Positions 26,253-34,330 of a DNA stretch of 64,000 nucleotides are shown here, one piece after another. Origin of the DNA: Bacteroidaceae bacterium (GTDB lineage Bacteria; Bacteroidota; Bacteroidia; Bacteroidales; Bacteroidaceae); NCBI GenBank assembly GCA_017621515.1, contig JAGASY010000013.1, positions 19,982 through 83,981 on the forward strand, read 5' to 3'. Position 1 is the stretch's first letter. The number at the start of each line of letters is the position of its first letter. The notes beneath the pieces were generated by a model. It was not told where the DNA came from. It saw nothing but the letters and a program-made list of their open reading frames with translations, and searched no databases. Made by a program: the position numbers and the translations under genes.

Positions 26253-27344
26253 TTAATGTCTCTGTCTGCGCACTGAAACACGCGGAGCAGAAGAGCCGGA
26301 CGAACTTGAAGACTTTTCGCTCTTCTCTTTCTTGCTTGCAGAAGAACGTCTCGATGTGCGAGACGAAGAAGCTGTAGCCTTTCCTGTTGTCGCAGAAGAG
26401 GAAACACGTCTCCTCCCTTTCTTTGCGTTGGCAGCATTGGCAATAGAATCCTGACGCGCAAGCTCCACGGAATCAACAGGAGTCGCCCATATATTCTTCT
26501 CGAAATCAGTAATTTCCTTTTCAATACGCTTCTGTTCTTTCACCAAAGCACTGTCAGTCGTACAATACTGCTGCAAAGAACGATTCTGCATGTTTGTCGT
26601 CATATAGATGGTTCCTTTATACTGATTTGTAGCAAAGAAGTCGTCCATAGACATTGTTGCCGCATTGTTCAGATTGCTTATCATCACAGAATGTTTGCTA
26701 AGATAAGGGGCAAGGTCATCATACTTAATCCAGAACATCGGGTATTTGCGCATGTCCATACTGAAATCATCTGCACGATGAAGAACCGGACACAAAGCTA
26801 CAACCCGTGTATGATAGGTTGCCGTATGCTGATCGTAATAGGAACTTTCCTTAACATTAAAGCTCAGAACCTCTGCAGACGGAATATCGCTGTTGTCCAC
26901 CTTGATTGTCCGTCCTTCAATCTCATACAAGATATGATACCTGTCAAGCATGTCCTTGAAGTGCATTCTGTTCTCCTTGGAGAAGTCCTCCACACCGTCA
27001 AGTTTATAATCGTATGCAGGCAATTTACCTGTGTTCAAGAGTTGAAAGATAAGCGTGAAAAGGTTCACTTCATTCCCCATTGGTTCAACAGGATAATAAA
27101 GAGCTGCATTCTCATCCTTTTTCAAATCAAGAGTACGATATATATCACGTCTCCACGCAACATCCTCCGGCACATCGACAGGAGTAGGAAACATCAACGT
27201 AGCACGGTCAACTGGCTGTGCCGCCCCATTGTTACCAGTTCTGTTCGTGGCACCATTGTTTGTTCTTACACGGCTTTTTGCCGGCTGCGCCATAGCACTT
27301 CCGACAAGGCAGATACCGAAAAGTATGAATAATATACGTTTCAT
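26253..27344 (-). CDS. gldN: T9SS ring protein GldN/PorN
   Basis: 363 residues with a signal peptide (ending SAMAQ). The family core runs about 60-290 and includes RDIYRTLDLKKDENAALYYP, LFTLIFQLLNTGKLPAYDY and FWIKYDDLAPYLSKHSV. In known systems GldN pairs with the lipoprotein GldK to form the periplasmic ring under the outer membrane. The C-terminal 70 residues form a low-complexity Ser/Lys/Arg tail (KKEKSEKSSSSSGSS) that is probably disordered. Last gene of the cluster, 16 bp after gldM and followed by a terminator. Confidence 0.95.
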   Translation of the reverse strand: MKRILFILFGICLVGSAMAQPAKSRVRTNNGATNRTGNNGAAQPVDRATLMFPTPVDVPEDVAWRRDIYRTLDLKKDENAALYYPVEPMGNEVNLFTLIFQLLNTGKLPAYDYKLDGVEDFSKENRMHFKDMLDRYHILYEIEGRTIKVDNSDIPSAEVLSFNVKESSYYDQHTATYHTRVVALCPVLHRADDFSMDMRKYPMFWIKYDDLAPYLSKHSVMISNLNNAATMSMDDFFATNQYKGTIYMTTNMQNRSLQQYCTTDSALVKEQKRIEKEITDFEKNIWATPVDSVELARQDSIANAANAKKGRRRVSSSATTGKATASSSRTSRRSSASKKEKSEKSSSSSGSSAPRVSVRRQRH

Positions 27345-27360
27345 TTATTTGTTTGTTTTA

Positions 27361-28929
27361 TCAGTTGACAATAACTTCCATAGATGCAGGAAGCGTGCGT
27401 TCTATACCGTCAGGACCAATGGCATGTACACGCGAAATATAAAAACGCTTGCCGCGCGTAAGCCTGCGGAAAAGTTCTTTCTGACGCGGAGTGAAATCAC
27501 CCGACTGGGACACTTCCGGAACAGCATTTCCCATGTTATCAAAAAAGACTGTTTCAAAACCGGTTACGCGGAAAGATATATCAAGAAGTCCGTCGTCGAT
27601 TGCGGCTCCAATGCCACCGGTACTGAGAAGTGCGGCTTTTGACAATGGAGTTCCTCCCTTGTAGCGGTTCTTCACACCTTTGTCATCAGCAAATTCAATA
27701 TAAGCCGTAGGGTCTGGCAATTTACGCACATGGAAAGAGAATTTTCCCATTTCCTGCATACGTCCTTCATTGTTGGCTGTTACAGTCATGACCACATCAC
27801 TTCCGACCGTCGTAGGTACTGCAACATAAGAGCCATCGCCTTTCTTCGTCAATGTACCTCCTGTCATAGATAGGTTTATCCTATTCGCAGGAACACCCGG
27901 TACAGAGACACTTATCGGATTCTGATAGCCGGCATACAACATGTTCATCAATGTAGCTGAGACTGTAGCAGAGGGTTCCACTACGGTATAAGGCTGTTCA
28001 AATTCTCTTCGTATAGTTTCCCCATTTCCACTTCGCATAACCATATATCCGCGAAGCGTAAAATCACCGGTAGAGTTGCATATTGTTTCATATCTACCAT
28101 CACCGGACTTCAGCAAAGTATTCCCCACATAAATGTCCGGACGTTGGGTCGTATCCACCGCTGCCATTATAATCTGTGCAGAAAACTTACTTCCACGAAC
28201 TACCGTCTGTGCACTCGGAATTACGTATGCCTGAACCTGATTCACACGCACATCCTTCACGTCAATGTTTGCCACAAGCTGATGTAGCACCTCACCTTCG
28301 GCATAACGCACATCCGATTGCAGTTTAGTAAGCATCGTAACAGCAGCTGCAACAGGAGTATTTTCAAACATATATTCCTCCCAGTTCTTACCAAGAACGC
28401 TTGCCTTTCGAGGCACTTCTGTGGAAAGGTTGTTTCCGATAATCTGCCTCTTGACAGAGTCGTCCACCATATCCAAGATATCATTCCGATATTTATTTAT
28501 GGCAGTACGCAAAGCCTTTCCCTGACCTACTCCCGGAGCCAACATCACATGAGTGGCAGACTCAAGATTATCTTTGGCACTGATGTTGTTGATATCTGCA
28601 TCTTTACCATCTGCATCACGCACAATCTTCCATTTCAGTTCCTCGGCAAAAGTATATATCGAGTCAGAAATAGTCCGCACCTGCTGCGCCTTTTGATACC
28701 ATTCTCTTGTTTTCTCCGGATTCTGCTGCATCGCCGCCTCCAACTCGGAATATATTGCCGCATTCTGCGTTGAAGAATTCAACGTTGACTTGTTCAGGCT
28801 TTCATCCATAAGAGTAAATCCCTTTAGCACATCGGAACTGACGTTCAATGCAAGCATTGCCATCAATACGACGTACATAAGATTTATCATCTTCTGACGA
28901 GGAGAAAGTTTTCTTTTCTTTATAGCCAC
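27361..28929 (-). CDS. gldM: T9SS motor protein GldM/PorM
   Basis: 522 residues. A cytoplasmic start with PRQKMINLMYVVLMAMLALN leads into one transmembrane helix (about 16-34), then a large periplasmic part made of beta domains, as in known GldM/PorM. With GldL it forms the proton-driven inner-membrane motor; its periplasmic dimer reaches the GldKN ring. Just after the helix the motif is VSSDVLKGF, where the homologues I recall have VSSEVL, a conservative Asp for Glu change. The C-terminal domain (after about residue 400) would contact the ring. Confidence 0.95.
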   Translation of the reverse strand: MAIKKRKLSPRQKMINLMYVVLMAMLALNVSSDVLKGFTLMDESLNKSTLNSSTQNAAIYSELEAAMQQNPEKTREWYQKAQQVRTISDSIYTFAEELKWKIVRDADGKDADINNISAKDNLESATHVMLAPGVGQGKALRTAINKYRNDILDMVDDSVKRQIIGNNLSTEVPRKASVLGKNWEEYMFENTPVAAAVTMLTKLQSDVRYAEGEVLHQLVANIDVKDVRVNQVQAYVIPSAQTVVRGSKFSAQIIMAAVDTTQRPDIYVGNTLLKSGDGRYETICNSTGDFTLRGYMVMRSGNGETIRREFEQPYTVVEPSATVSATLMNMLYAGYQNPISVSVPGVPANRINLSMTGGTLTKKGDGSYVAVPTTVGSDVVMTVTANNEGRMQEMGKFSFHVRKLPDPTAYIEFADDKGVKNRYKGGTPLSKAALLSTGGIGAAIDDGLLDISFRVTGFETVFFDNMGNAVPEVSQSGDFTPRQKELFRRLTRGKRFYISRVHAIGPDGIERTLPASMEVIVN

Positions 28930-29026
28930 TTCTGTAAAGTTTAATGATTAAAGTTCGTTCTGCATGTAAAAACAGTGTTTACTGCTACCGAACATAGACG
29001 GTTCTGGTACAGAACCTTTATTCTTT

Positions 29027-29881
29027 TCACTTCATGTTTACTTTCAAAGCTTCAACCATACGTGCATACACAGCATTCAACTCTTCCAGTTGCTCTGCAA
29101 GTTTTACGGTCTGTGCATTCACATCGTCTATGGTATTGCTCTGCGCACTTACACTACGAAGCTGTATCTCATAGAATTTGTTGATACCGGTAAGAGTACG
29201 GTTCATATTCTCCATCTCTTCCGAATCACGAGTAAGACGTGCAGACTGTTCCGCAACTTGCTGTAATGTTTCCGTCAACGACTTCAACTGCTCTACATAA
29301 GCTTGGGTAGCCTCCGCCATATCCGGTGTCATTCCCGCATACTGCGGATTACATAATATCGGAGAAGACGCAATATTGCCGGCAAGCTGTGAAGAATCAA
29401 CAGGCGCTGCGTCCTCTGCAGACGGCTGCACACCTTGCGATTGATTGTCTGAAGCTACATTCTGTCCAACCGGAACACCACCGCCAATAATGATAGTTCC
29501 TCCCATACCACCAGTTACACCACCAGCTATACCGCTTGCCATATCACCAGTTACACCTCCTGCAACTCCGGACACGCCACCGATAATCACCGGTTGCGCA
29601 GCACCTCCCATACTTTGTGTAGCAACAGTCGAAGTACCTTCCGTTTCTTCGTCTCTGTCCCACGGACGCTCAAAACCGGCAAGGAAGAACACGATAACCT
29701 CAGTGCCCATACCGATAAAAAGCATAATATCCGCTCCAGCAATATGCGTAAGTTTGAAAAGTGCACCAAGAATCACAATAGATGCACCCCAACTATATGC
29801 GTAATTCAGAAACATCTGTCCGGGCTTACTGTCCATCCAGCGTTGTATGACTGACAAGTTCTTGATTTTATTCTTCGCCAT
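29027..29881 (-). CDS. gldL: T9SS motor protein GldL/PorL
   Basis: 284 residues. Two transmembrane helices at about 28-47 and 52-69, with FLNYAYSWGASIVILGALFK and GMGTEVIVFFLAGFE. Glu61 in the second helix matches the conserved membrane glutamate linked to proton flow in the GldLM motor. The cytoplasmic part ends in a helical coiled-coil region (about 200-284). Between them, residues about 95-140 form a striking Gly-rich stretch with repeated GGVTG/GGVSG units, which I do not know from other GldL proteins. 97 bp separate it from gldM. Confidence 0.94.
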   Translation of the reverse strand: MAKNKIKNLSVIQRWMDSKPGQMFLNYAYSWGASIVILGALFKLTHIAGADIMLFIGMGTEVIVFFLAGFERPWDRDEETEGTSTVATQSMGGAAQPVIIGGVSGVAGGVTGDMASGIAGGVTGGMGGTIIIGGGVPVGQNVASDNQSQGVQPSAEDAAPVDSSQLAGNIASSPILCNPQYAGMTPDMAEATQAYVEQLKSLTETLQQVAEQSARLTRDSEEMENMNRTLTGINKFYEIQLRSVSAQSNTIDDVNAQTVKLAEQLEELNAVYARMVEALKVNMK

Positions 29882-29915
29882 TTGATTCTATATTTTATAA
29901 ATTGCTTAACAAAAA

Positions 29916-31358
29916 CTATCTTTTAGCCTTTCCCGGAGTACCTATTTGAGTACGTACACAACGGAAACCAATGAAAGAACGGCCCACATTCTGATATTCA
30001 GACGAGCGCCATGCAGACTTGATAAAGCTTTCAGGGTCTTTCCATGAACCACCTCTCACAGACTTACGTTTCAATATATACGGGTCTTCTTTCGCTGCGT
30101 TATATGACAATTCCGGATTCATGTCGCTCATCGACTTCACTCCCGCTTCCGTATATACAGTGCTTGTCCATTCTGCCACATTACCAGCCATGTCATAAAG
30201 TCCATTTGAGTTTGCCGAATATATTCCTACTTTCGATGTGATAAGATTACCATCTACGGTATAATTGCCTCTATCCGGTTTGAAGTTGGCATAGAAACAC
30301 CCTTTTTCACTCTTCACTCCATCCTGCTCCCACGGCAACTCATTTCCATTCTTTCCACGAGCAGCATATTCCCACTCAGCCTCTGTTGGCAAACGGTAAC
30401 GCTGAATAAATTTTGCACTTCCGCCCAATCCGCGCATCAGAAAGTCCGTGCGCCAATTGCAGTAAGCATTTGCCTGTTCCCAGTTTACTCCAACAACAGG
30501 ATACTCGTTATAATTCGGATGATTGAAATAAAGACGCATATACGCTTCATTCTCAGCATTCTTAAAATCATTAATCCAACATGTTGTATCAGGATAAATG
30601 TTTACAATATAGGTATTCACAAAATCCCACATACTTGACAACGGACGTGTGATTGTTTCCCGGTGTATGATTCCATCATCATCTATATATGCCGTATCTT
30701 TCGAAATCATGACCACTTCATTCGGATTCAGCTCTACATCCGTATTAAGATTACGCTCAGCCGGATCAAGTCTATACTTGCGCATAGCCGCCATCGCATA
30801 ATCAAATGTTTCATAACGATAATTCATTTGTTTAGCATCAAGCATCTTTGTTCCATCGAAAGGATGAAATGTATAGACACTTTCTATCGCTCTCTGTTGA
30901 TCTTCGTCAGGATTCTTCCATGGAATAGGCTTACTCCAGTTCAAATGCGGAGTAATAGGATCACCATTCTTATCCTCTTCTATCTTAAACGACTCATCAC
31001 CTCCATACGCAGGATCTGCAAGACGTTCACGTATGATACTGTCACGTACCCAATTGACAAACTGCTTGTATTTGGAATTTGTCACCTCCGTCTCATCCAT
31101 CCAGAACGCATCAACAGATATCTCTCTTTCAGGCATCTTCTTTCCCCAGAGACTATCCGTCTTGCCCGTTCCCATTTTCAACGAACCGCGTTTCACAAGC
31201 ACCATTCCAAACGGAGCTGGTTCCGATACAGGAGCACCACCAACTCCCGTAACCTCACCGCCTGTAGCTGCACCACTAAGTTTGCCTGCTCCCATACAAG
31301 AAGCAACCACTAATGAAACAGCTACAATAATGCATATCGCATAAAATCCTCTTTTCAT
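29916..31358 (-). CDS. gldK: T9SS ring lipoprotein GldK/PorK
   Basis: 480 residues. A lipoprotein signal ends in VVASC with Cys21 as lipidation site. The mature part has the sulfatase-modifying-factor fold: GMVLVKRGSLKMGT, DAFWMDETEVTNSKYKQFV, then YRLPTEAEWEYAARG, NGLYDMAGNVAEWTS, and VRGGSWKD near the end. This fold in GldK is thought to be structural rather than enzymatic. It forms the outer-membrane-bound ring with GldN. Located 97 bp after the porP-like gene and 34 bp before gldL. Confidence 0.95.
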   Translation of the reverse strand: MKRGFYAICIIVAVSLVVASCMGAGKLSGAATGGEVTGVGGAPVSEPAPFGMVLVKRGSLKMGTGKTDSLWGKKMPEREISVDAFWMDETEVTNSKYKQFVNWVRDSIIRERLADPAYGGDESFKIEEDKNGDPITPHLNWSKPIPWKNPDEDQQRAIESVYTFHPFDGTKMLDAKQMNYRYETFDYAMAAMRKYRLDPAERNLNTDVELNPNEVVMISKDTAYIDDDGIIHRETITRPLSSMWDFVNTYIVNIYPDTTCWINDFKNAENEAYMRLYFNHPNYNEYPVVGVNWEQANAYCNWRTDFLMRGLGGSAKFIQRYRLPTEAEWEYAARGKNGNELPWEQDGVKSEKGCFYANFKPDRGNYTVDGNLITSKVGIYSANSNGLYDMAGNVAEWTSTVYTEAGVKSMSDMNPELSYNAAKEDPYILKRKSVRGGSWKDPESFIKSAWRSSEYQNVGRSFIGFRCVRTQIGTPGKAKR

Positions 31359-31455
31359 ATTTTATTTTCTTTTCTATATCATTATTACTCCAAATTATAC
31401 AAACGCACAAATCCGGATTTCTTCTATTTTCACGCAAACACTCAAGACCTCCATC

Positions 31456-32397
31456 CTACAACACCCGCACACTTTTGTGCTTGTTGCGTCCTTTCTTGAA
31501 AAGGTCAAGCTCTGTCTGATAACCTATCACGATTTCGTGCGAACCGTTTTGCATTCCGACACCCGATGTGTACATCTGATAAGAATATCCCAAAGACACA
31601 CCATGAAAATCGCCTCCAAGCATAAAAGTAACAGATGTACTCGGACTATATCCCAATCCTCCATAAAACTTCCGTCCGTCATACTCATAGGCAACCTTAC
31701 ACTGAACGTCTTCACGCCAAGACTGCATATCAGTCTGTACAAGAAAAGACGGATGCAAAGTCAGATTGGTATTTCTTATTTTTAAGCGACAACCGCCCAT
31801 CAGATAATATGCCGGTGAAATCTCCACTTTATGCCTCTCTCCAAGCTCCAAAACCGGTGACATCAAATGCTGCGCCGACACTCCCGCCCACCATTTCGGA
31901 TGATAATAATATATACCGGATCCTACATCAAATCCATTACCGTCAACAGATGAAGTAGGAAATGCAGGGTCGGAAGGGTCTTCCAGTTCCACATCTTTCG
32001 GGTCAATGGTCTCACTCAGCAATGCCCCTTGCAAACCTATCGCCAATCTGCCCTTAGAACCGATTTTCATATTATAGGCATATTGCAAAGCCAGTTTCTG
32101 TGTTCTGAACATACCAATCTCATCACTCATAAAACTGATTCCAGCTCCATGTCTCGGACTTAGGAAATATACAGGCAAGTCCGCACTGAAAAACATGGTT
32201 GCCGGTGCATTTTCATATCCTGCCATTTGCATGGAATATGTTCCACACACATTCAGTTTTCCATCTGTTCCCGACACCGCAGGATTATAAAACGACTTCA
32301 ATGCAGTGTAGTCCGAGAACTGCACATCCCACTGTGCCCTCGCAGTCAGAACACCACACGTCAGCACCGTCATCAGTATGAAAAACTTTTTTCCCAT
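31456..32397 (-). CDS. porP: PorP/SprF-family type IX secretion outer-membrane protein
   Basis: 313 residues with a signal peptide ending near TARAQ. The sequence begins QFSDYTALKSFYNPAVSGTD, the usual PorP/SprF opening (…NPA..G..), and continues as an aromatic outer-membrane barrel with LPVYFLSPRHGAGISF and ISPAYYLMGGCRL. In P. gingivalis porP precedes porK-porL-porM-porN, the same order as here. It is the first gene of the cluster; a short hairpin stands just before it. Confidence 0.9.
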   Translation of the reverse strand: MGKKFFILMTVLTCGVLTARAQWDVQFSDYTALKSFYNPAVSGTDGKLNVCGTYSMQMAGYENAPATMFFSADLPVYFLSPRHGAGISFMSDEIGMFRTQKLALQYAYNMKIGSKGRLAIGLQGALLSETIDPKDVELEDPSDPAFPTSSVDGNGFDVGSGIYYYHPKWWAGVSAQHLMSPVLELGERHKVEISPAYYLMGGCRLKIRNTNLTLHPSFLVQTDMQSWREDVQCKVAYEYDGRKFYGGLGYSPSTSVTFMLGGDFHGVSLGYSYQMYTSGVGMQNGSHEIVIGYQTELDLFKKGRNKHKSVRVL

Positions 32398-32430
32398 TAA
32401 TTCTTACAACGGCACATTTATTATATTATT

Positions 32431-32454
32431 GTGTCGAAGAGCTTTTTTCGACAC
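32431..32454. other. Short hairpin upstream of porP
   Basis: GTGTCGAA and TTCGACAC form an 8-bp perfect stem with an 8-nt loop, 34 bp before the porP start. No T-run follows, so it may be a 5' UTR structure rather than a terminator. Confidence 0.4.
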
Positions 32455-32549
32455 ATAAAGCAACGAAAATACCCACATTCTATATAGAAAACATTCACAA
32501 GAGCAACATCATCACACCCTTACTCCTCTTTCCGCCCTGACAGCACACG

Positions 32550-33227
32550 CTATTGCCCAAACTCAACTACCTCTCCACCATCAGACATGGCATATTTACG
32601 AAGCAAGGTCTGTATATACGAAGCACAAGCCATCACATTGTCCCGATTTCCATCATATCCATTGACAAGTGCCAAGATACGCGTTGTCTTCAACGACATC
32701 TTAGTACGTTCATTGTCACTTGTGGGTGTACCAATCCCTCCTACCGAATCGCGATACACCGGAAGCCCGCATATATTCAACATACCTCTCCCTATACCTT
32801 CATACGGTTCTCCTTCACGACCAATACCAAGTTCCAACACATCACCTTCAATCTTATCATAGTCAAAACCACCTATACTATATCCATAAGCAATGGAAGC
32901 CAGATTCACAAGATCGACAGCCGTATCCACATGATAAAGCTCTTTTCCCTGAAGCACCCGGCGAACAAGAGCCTCGCCCGACGGACGGTAACGACTCGGG
33001 TCCTTACCGCATCTGCGATATGCCTGCCTCGTTGCCTCCACAGAAGGCATCCGCTTGATGGAGCTTATATCATAACATTCTCGATACTTCCGAACAAAGT
33101 CCTCTATATCCGCCCACAACTCCGGAGAATAATCCGTATTTACCAATTCCGCATATACAGCAGCACCCACAAAAACCGGACATGCAGAGCGCAACTTTTC
33201 CGATACTATTATCTGCTTATGTTTCAT
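32550..33227 (-). CDS. B3/4-domain protein (tRNA synthetase beta-subunit editing-like fold)
   Basis: 225 residues. The sequence SIKRMPSVEATRQAYRRCGKDPSRYRPSGEAL and the later HVDTAVDLVNLASIAYGYS match free-standing B3/4-domain proteins, related to the editing domain of the phenylalanyl-tRNA synthetase beta subunit. GGIGTPTSDNERTKM and ALVNGYDGNRDNV follow at the C-terminus, as in the family. Such proteins may deacylate or bind mischarged tRNA or free amino acids, but the role is not established. It appears to be a single gene between the T9SS operon and a small hypothetical gene. Confidence 0.85.
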   Translation of the reverse strand: MKHKQIIVSEKLRSACPVFVGAAVYAELVNTDYSPELWADIEDFVRKYRECYDISSIKRMPSVEATRQAYRRCGKDPSRYRPSGEALVRRVLQGKELYHVDTAVDLVNLASIAYGYSIGGFDYDKIEGDVLELGIGREGEPYEGIGRGMLNICGLPVYRDSVGGIGTPTSDNERTKMSLKTTRILALVNGYDGNRDNVMACASYIQTLLRKYAMSDGGEVVEFGQ

Positions 33228-33267
33228 GTCGTTTCTCTTTTTTCACAAAGAACATCATCCCAAGACA

Positions 33268-33327
33268 CAAAAAACTAAGCTGCGGTTGTCATAGAATCCA
33301 TACTATACACTTTACAACCACAGCTTA
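33268..33327 (-). terminator. Terminator after the 33406 gene
   Basis: 14-bp stem with one mismatch (33276-33289 with 33314-33327), followed on the minus strand by a run of six T. It lies about 80 bp downstream of the small hypothetical gene. Confidence 0.75.
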
Positions 33328-33405
33328 ATCCCTTCCTATTCGCCATTTCAAATCCACAAACAGGAAAAACTACAATTAAATAAATAACAAATATTAAACC
33401 ATTTA

Positions 33406-33741
33406 TTATTCTGCACAATTCTCACTATATTCCATTTCTCCTTGAACTACAAAAAGAATATCATCGTGCTCGTATTCTCCCATTCCTTCCTTCTTCGCTT
33501 TTTTCACGATATAATCAACTACATCATCAAGATCAATCTCCACATAGCCATCCTTATCTGGTTCTGCGCTAAAAATGTCATTAGAAGCATAATAGTCAAA
33601 TATGACATCAAGAAAATAATACAACTCATCTTCCGTAAACTTGTCTTTCAGTTCTTGCGGAAGATAACTATGGATAAACTCAACTGCACGTGCATCGTCT
33701 TCTGCATCCTTCAACAGTTCATCATCAATGTTGCTTGACAT
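33406..33741 (-). CDS. Small acidic conserved protein of unknown function
   Basis: 111 residues, very acidic (many Asp and Glu), with no signal peptide or membrane segment. It begins MSSNIDDELLKDAEDDARAV and includes ELKDKFTEDELYYFLDVIFD and EIDLDDVVDYIVKKAKKEG, which look helical. I have seen similar short proteins in Bacteroidales genomes but know no function. A terminator follows it, and a 12-bp inverted repeat separates it from trxA upstream. Confidence 0.7.
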   Translation of the reverse strand: MSSNIDDELLKDAEDDARAVEFIHSYLPQELKDKFTEDELYYFLDVIFDYYASNDIFSAEPDKDGYVEIDLDDVVDYIVKKAKKEGMGEYEHDDILFVVQGEMEYSENCAE

Positions 33742-33782
33742 GGTATTTACAATTTAGGGGGTTAAAAAGTACATGATTCTAC

Positions 33783-33865
33783 AAGAATGTCCGCCATAAA
33801 AACGGCATAACCCGGTAATGGCACAAGCTTTGCCCAGCAAACCTTTCTTCACAGCGGACATTCTT
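33783..33865. repeat. Perfect 12-bp inverted repeat between trxA and the 33406 gene
   Basis: AAGAATGTCCGC at 33783-33794 is mirrored by GCGGACATTCTT at 33854-33865 with a 59-bp loop. It could form a stem in the trxA 3' region. No T-run follows, so it is not a classic terminator. Confidence 0.5.
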
Positions 33866-33901
33866 CACATTTTATTCACATTATTATTTACAATTCCGCC
33901 A

Positions 33902-34210
33902 TCAGAGGATTGCCTGAAGCTTCTCCTCAAACTTAGCTTTTGTGGTAGCACCTACAATCTTGTCAACAACCTCGCCATTCTTCATATAAAGAACAGTAGG
34001 CACATTGCGGATACCGAACTTTGAAGCCAGACCGTCTGCTTCTTCCACATTCACCTTGCCAACAATGGCACGACCTTCATATTCTACTGCAAGAGCCTCA
34101 ATATCCGGTCCGATTTTCTTGCAAGGTCCACACCATGTAGCCCAGAAATCAAGCATCATCGGCTTACCTTCAGCTACAACTGATTCAAAATTTTCATCGT
34201 TAATTACCAT
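33902..34210 (-). CDS. trxA: Thioredoxin
   Basis: 102 residues from ATG 34210 (MVINDENFESVV). The frame is open 18 codons further upstream but that part does not match the family. The active site is FWATWCGPCKK, with Cys27 and Cys30. The later GIRNVPTVLYMKNGEVVDK carries the cis-proline loop (VPT). No signal peptide, so it is a cytoplasmic disulfide reductase. It lies 120 bp downstream of dnaE on the same strand. Confidence 0.95.
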   Translation of the reverse strand: MVINDENFESVVAEGKPMMLDFWATWCGPCKKIGPDIEALAVEYEGRAIVGKVNVEEADGLASKFGIRNVPTVLYMKNGEVVDKIVGATTKAKFEEKLQAIL

Positions 34211-34330
34211 AATACTCCTTATTATATATGTTAAACATTTAATTAATTGTCTCCACACTTCCAAACCACAGCTCTATGCTCGGTCTTCAAGACTTCTTGT
34301 TGAACATGCGCAACGCTCTCGCAAAGATAA

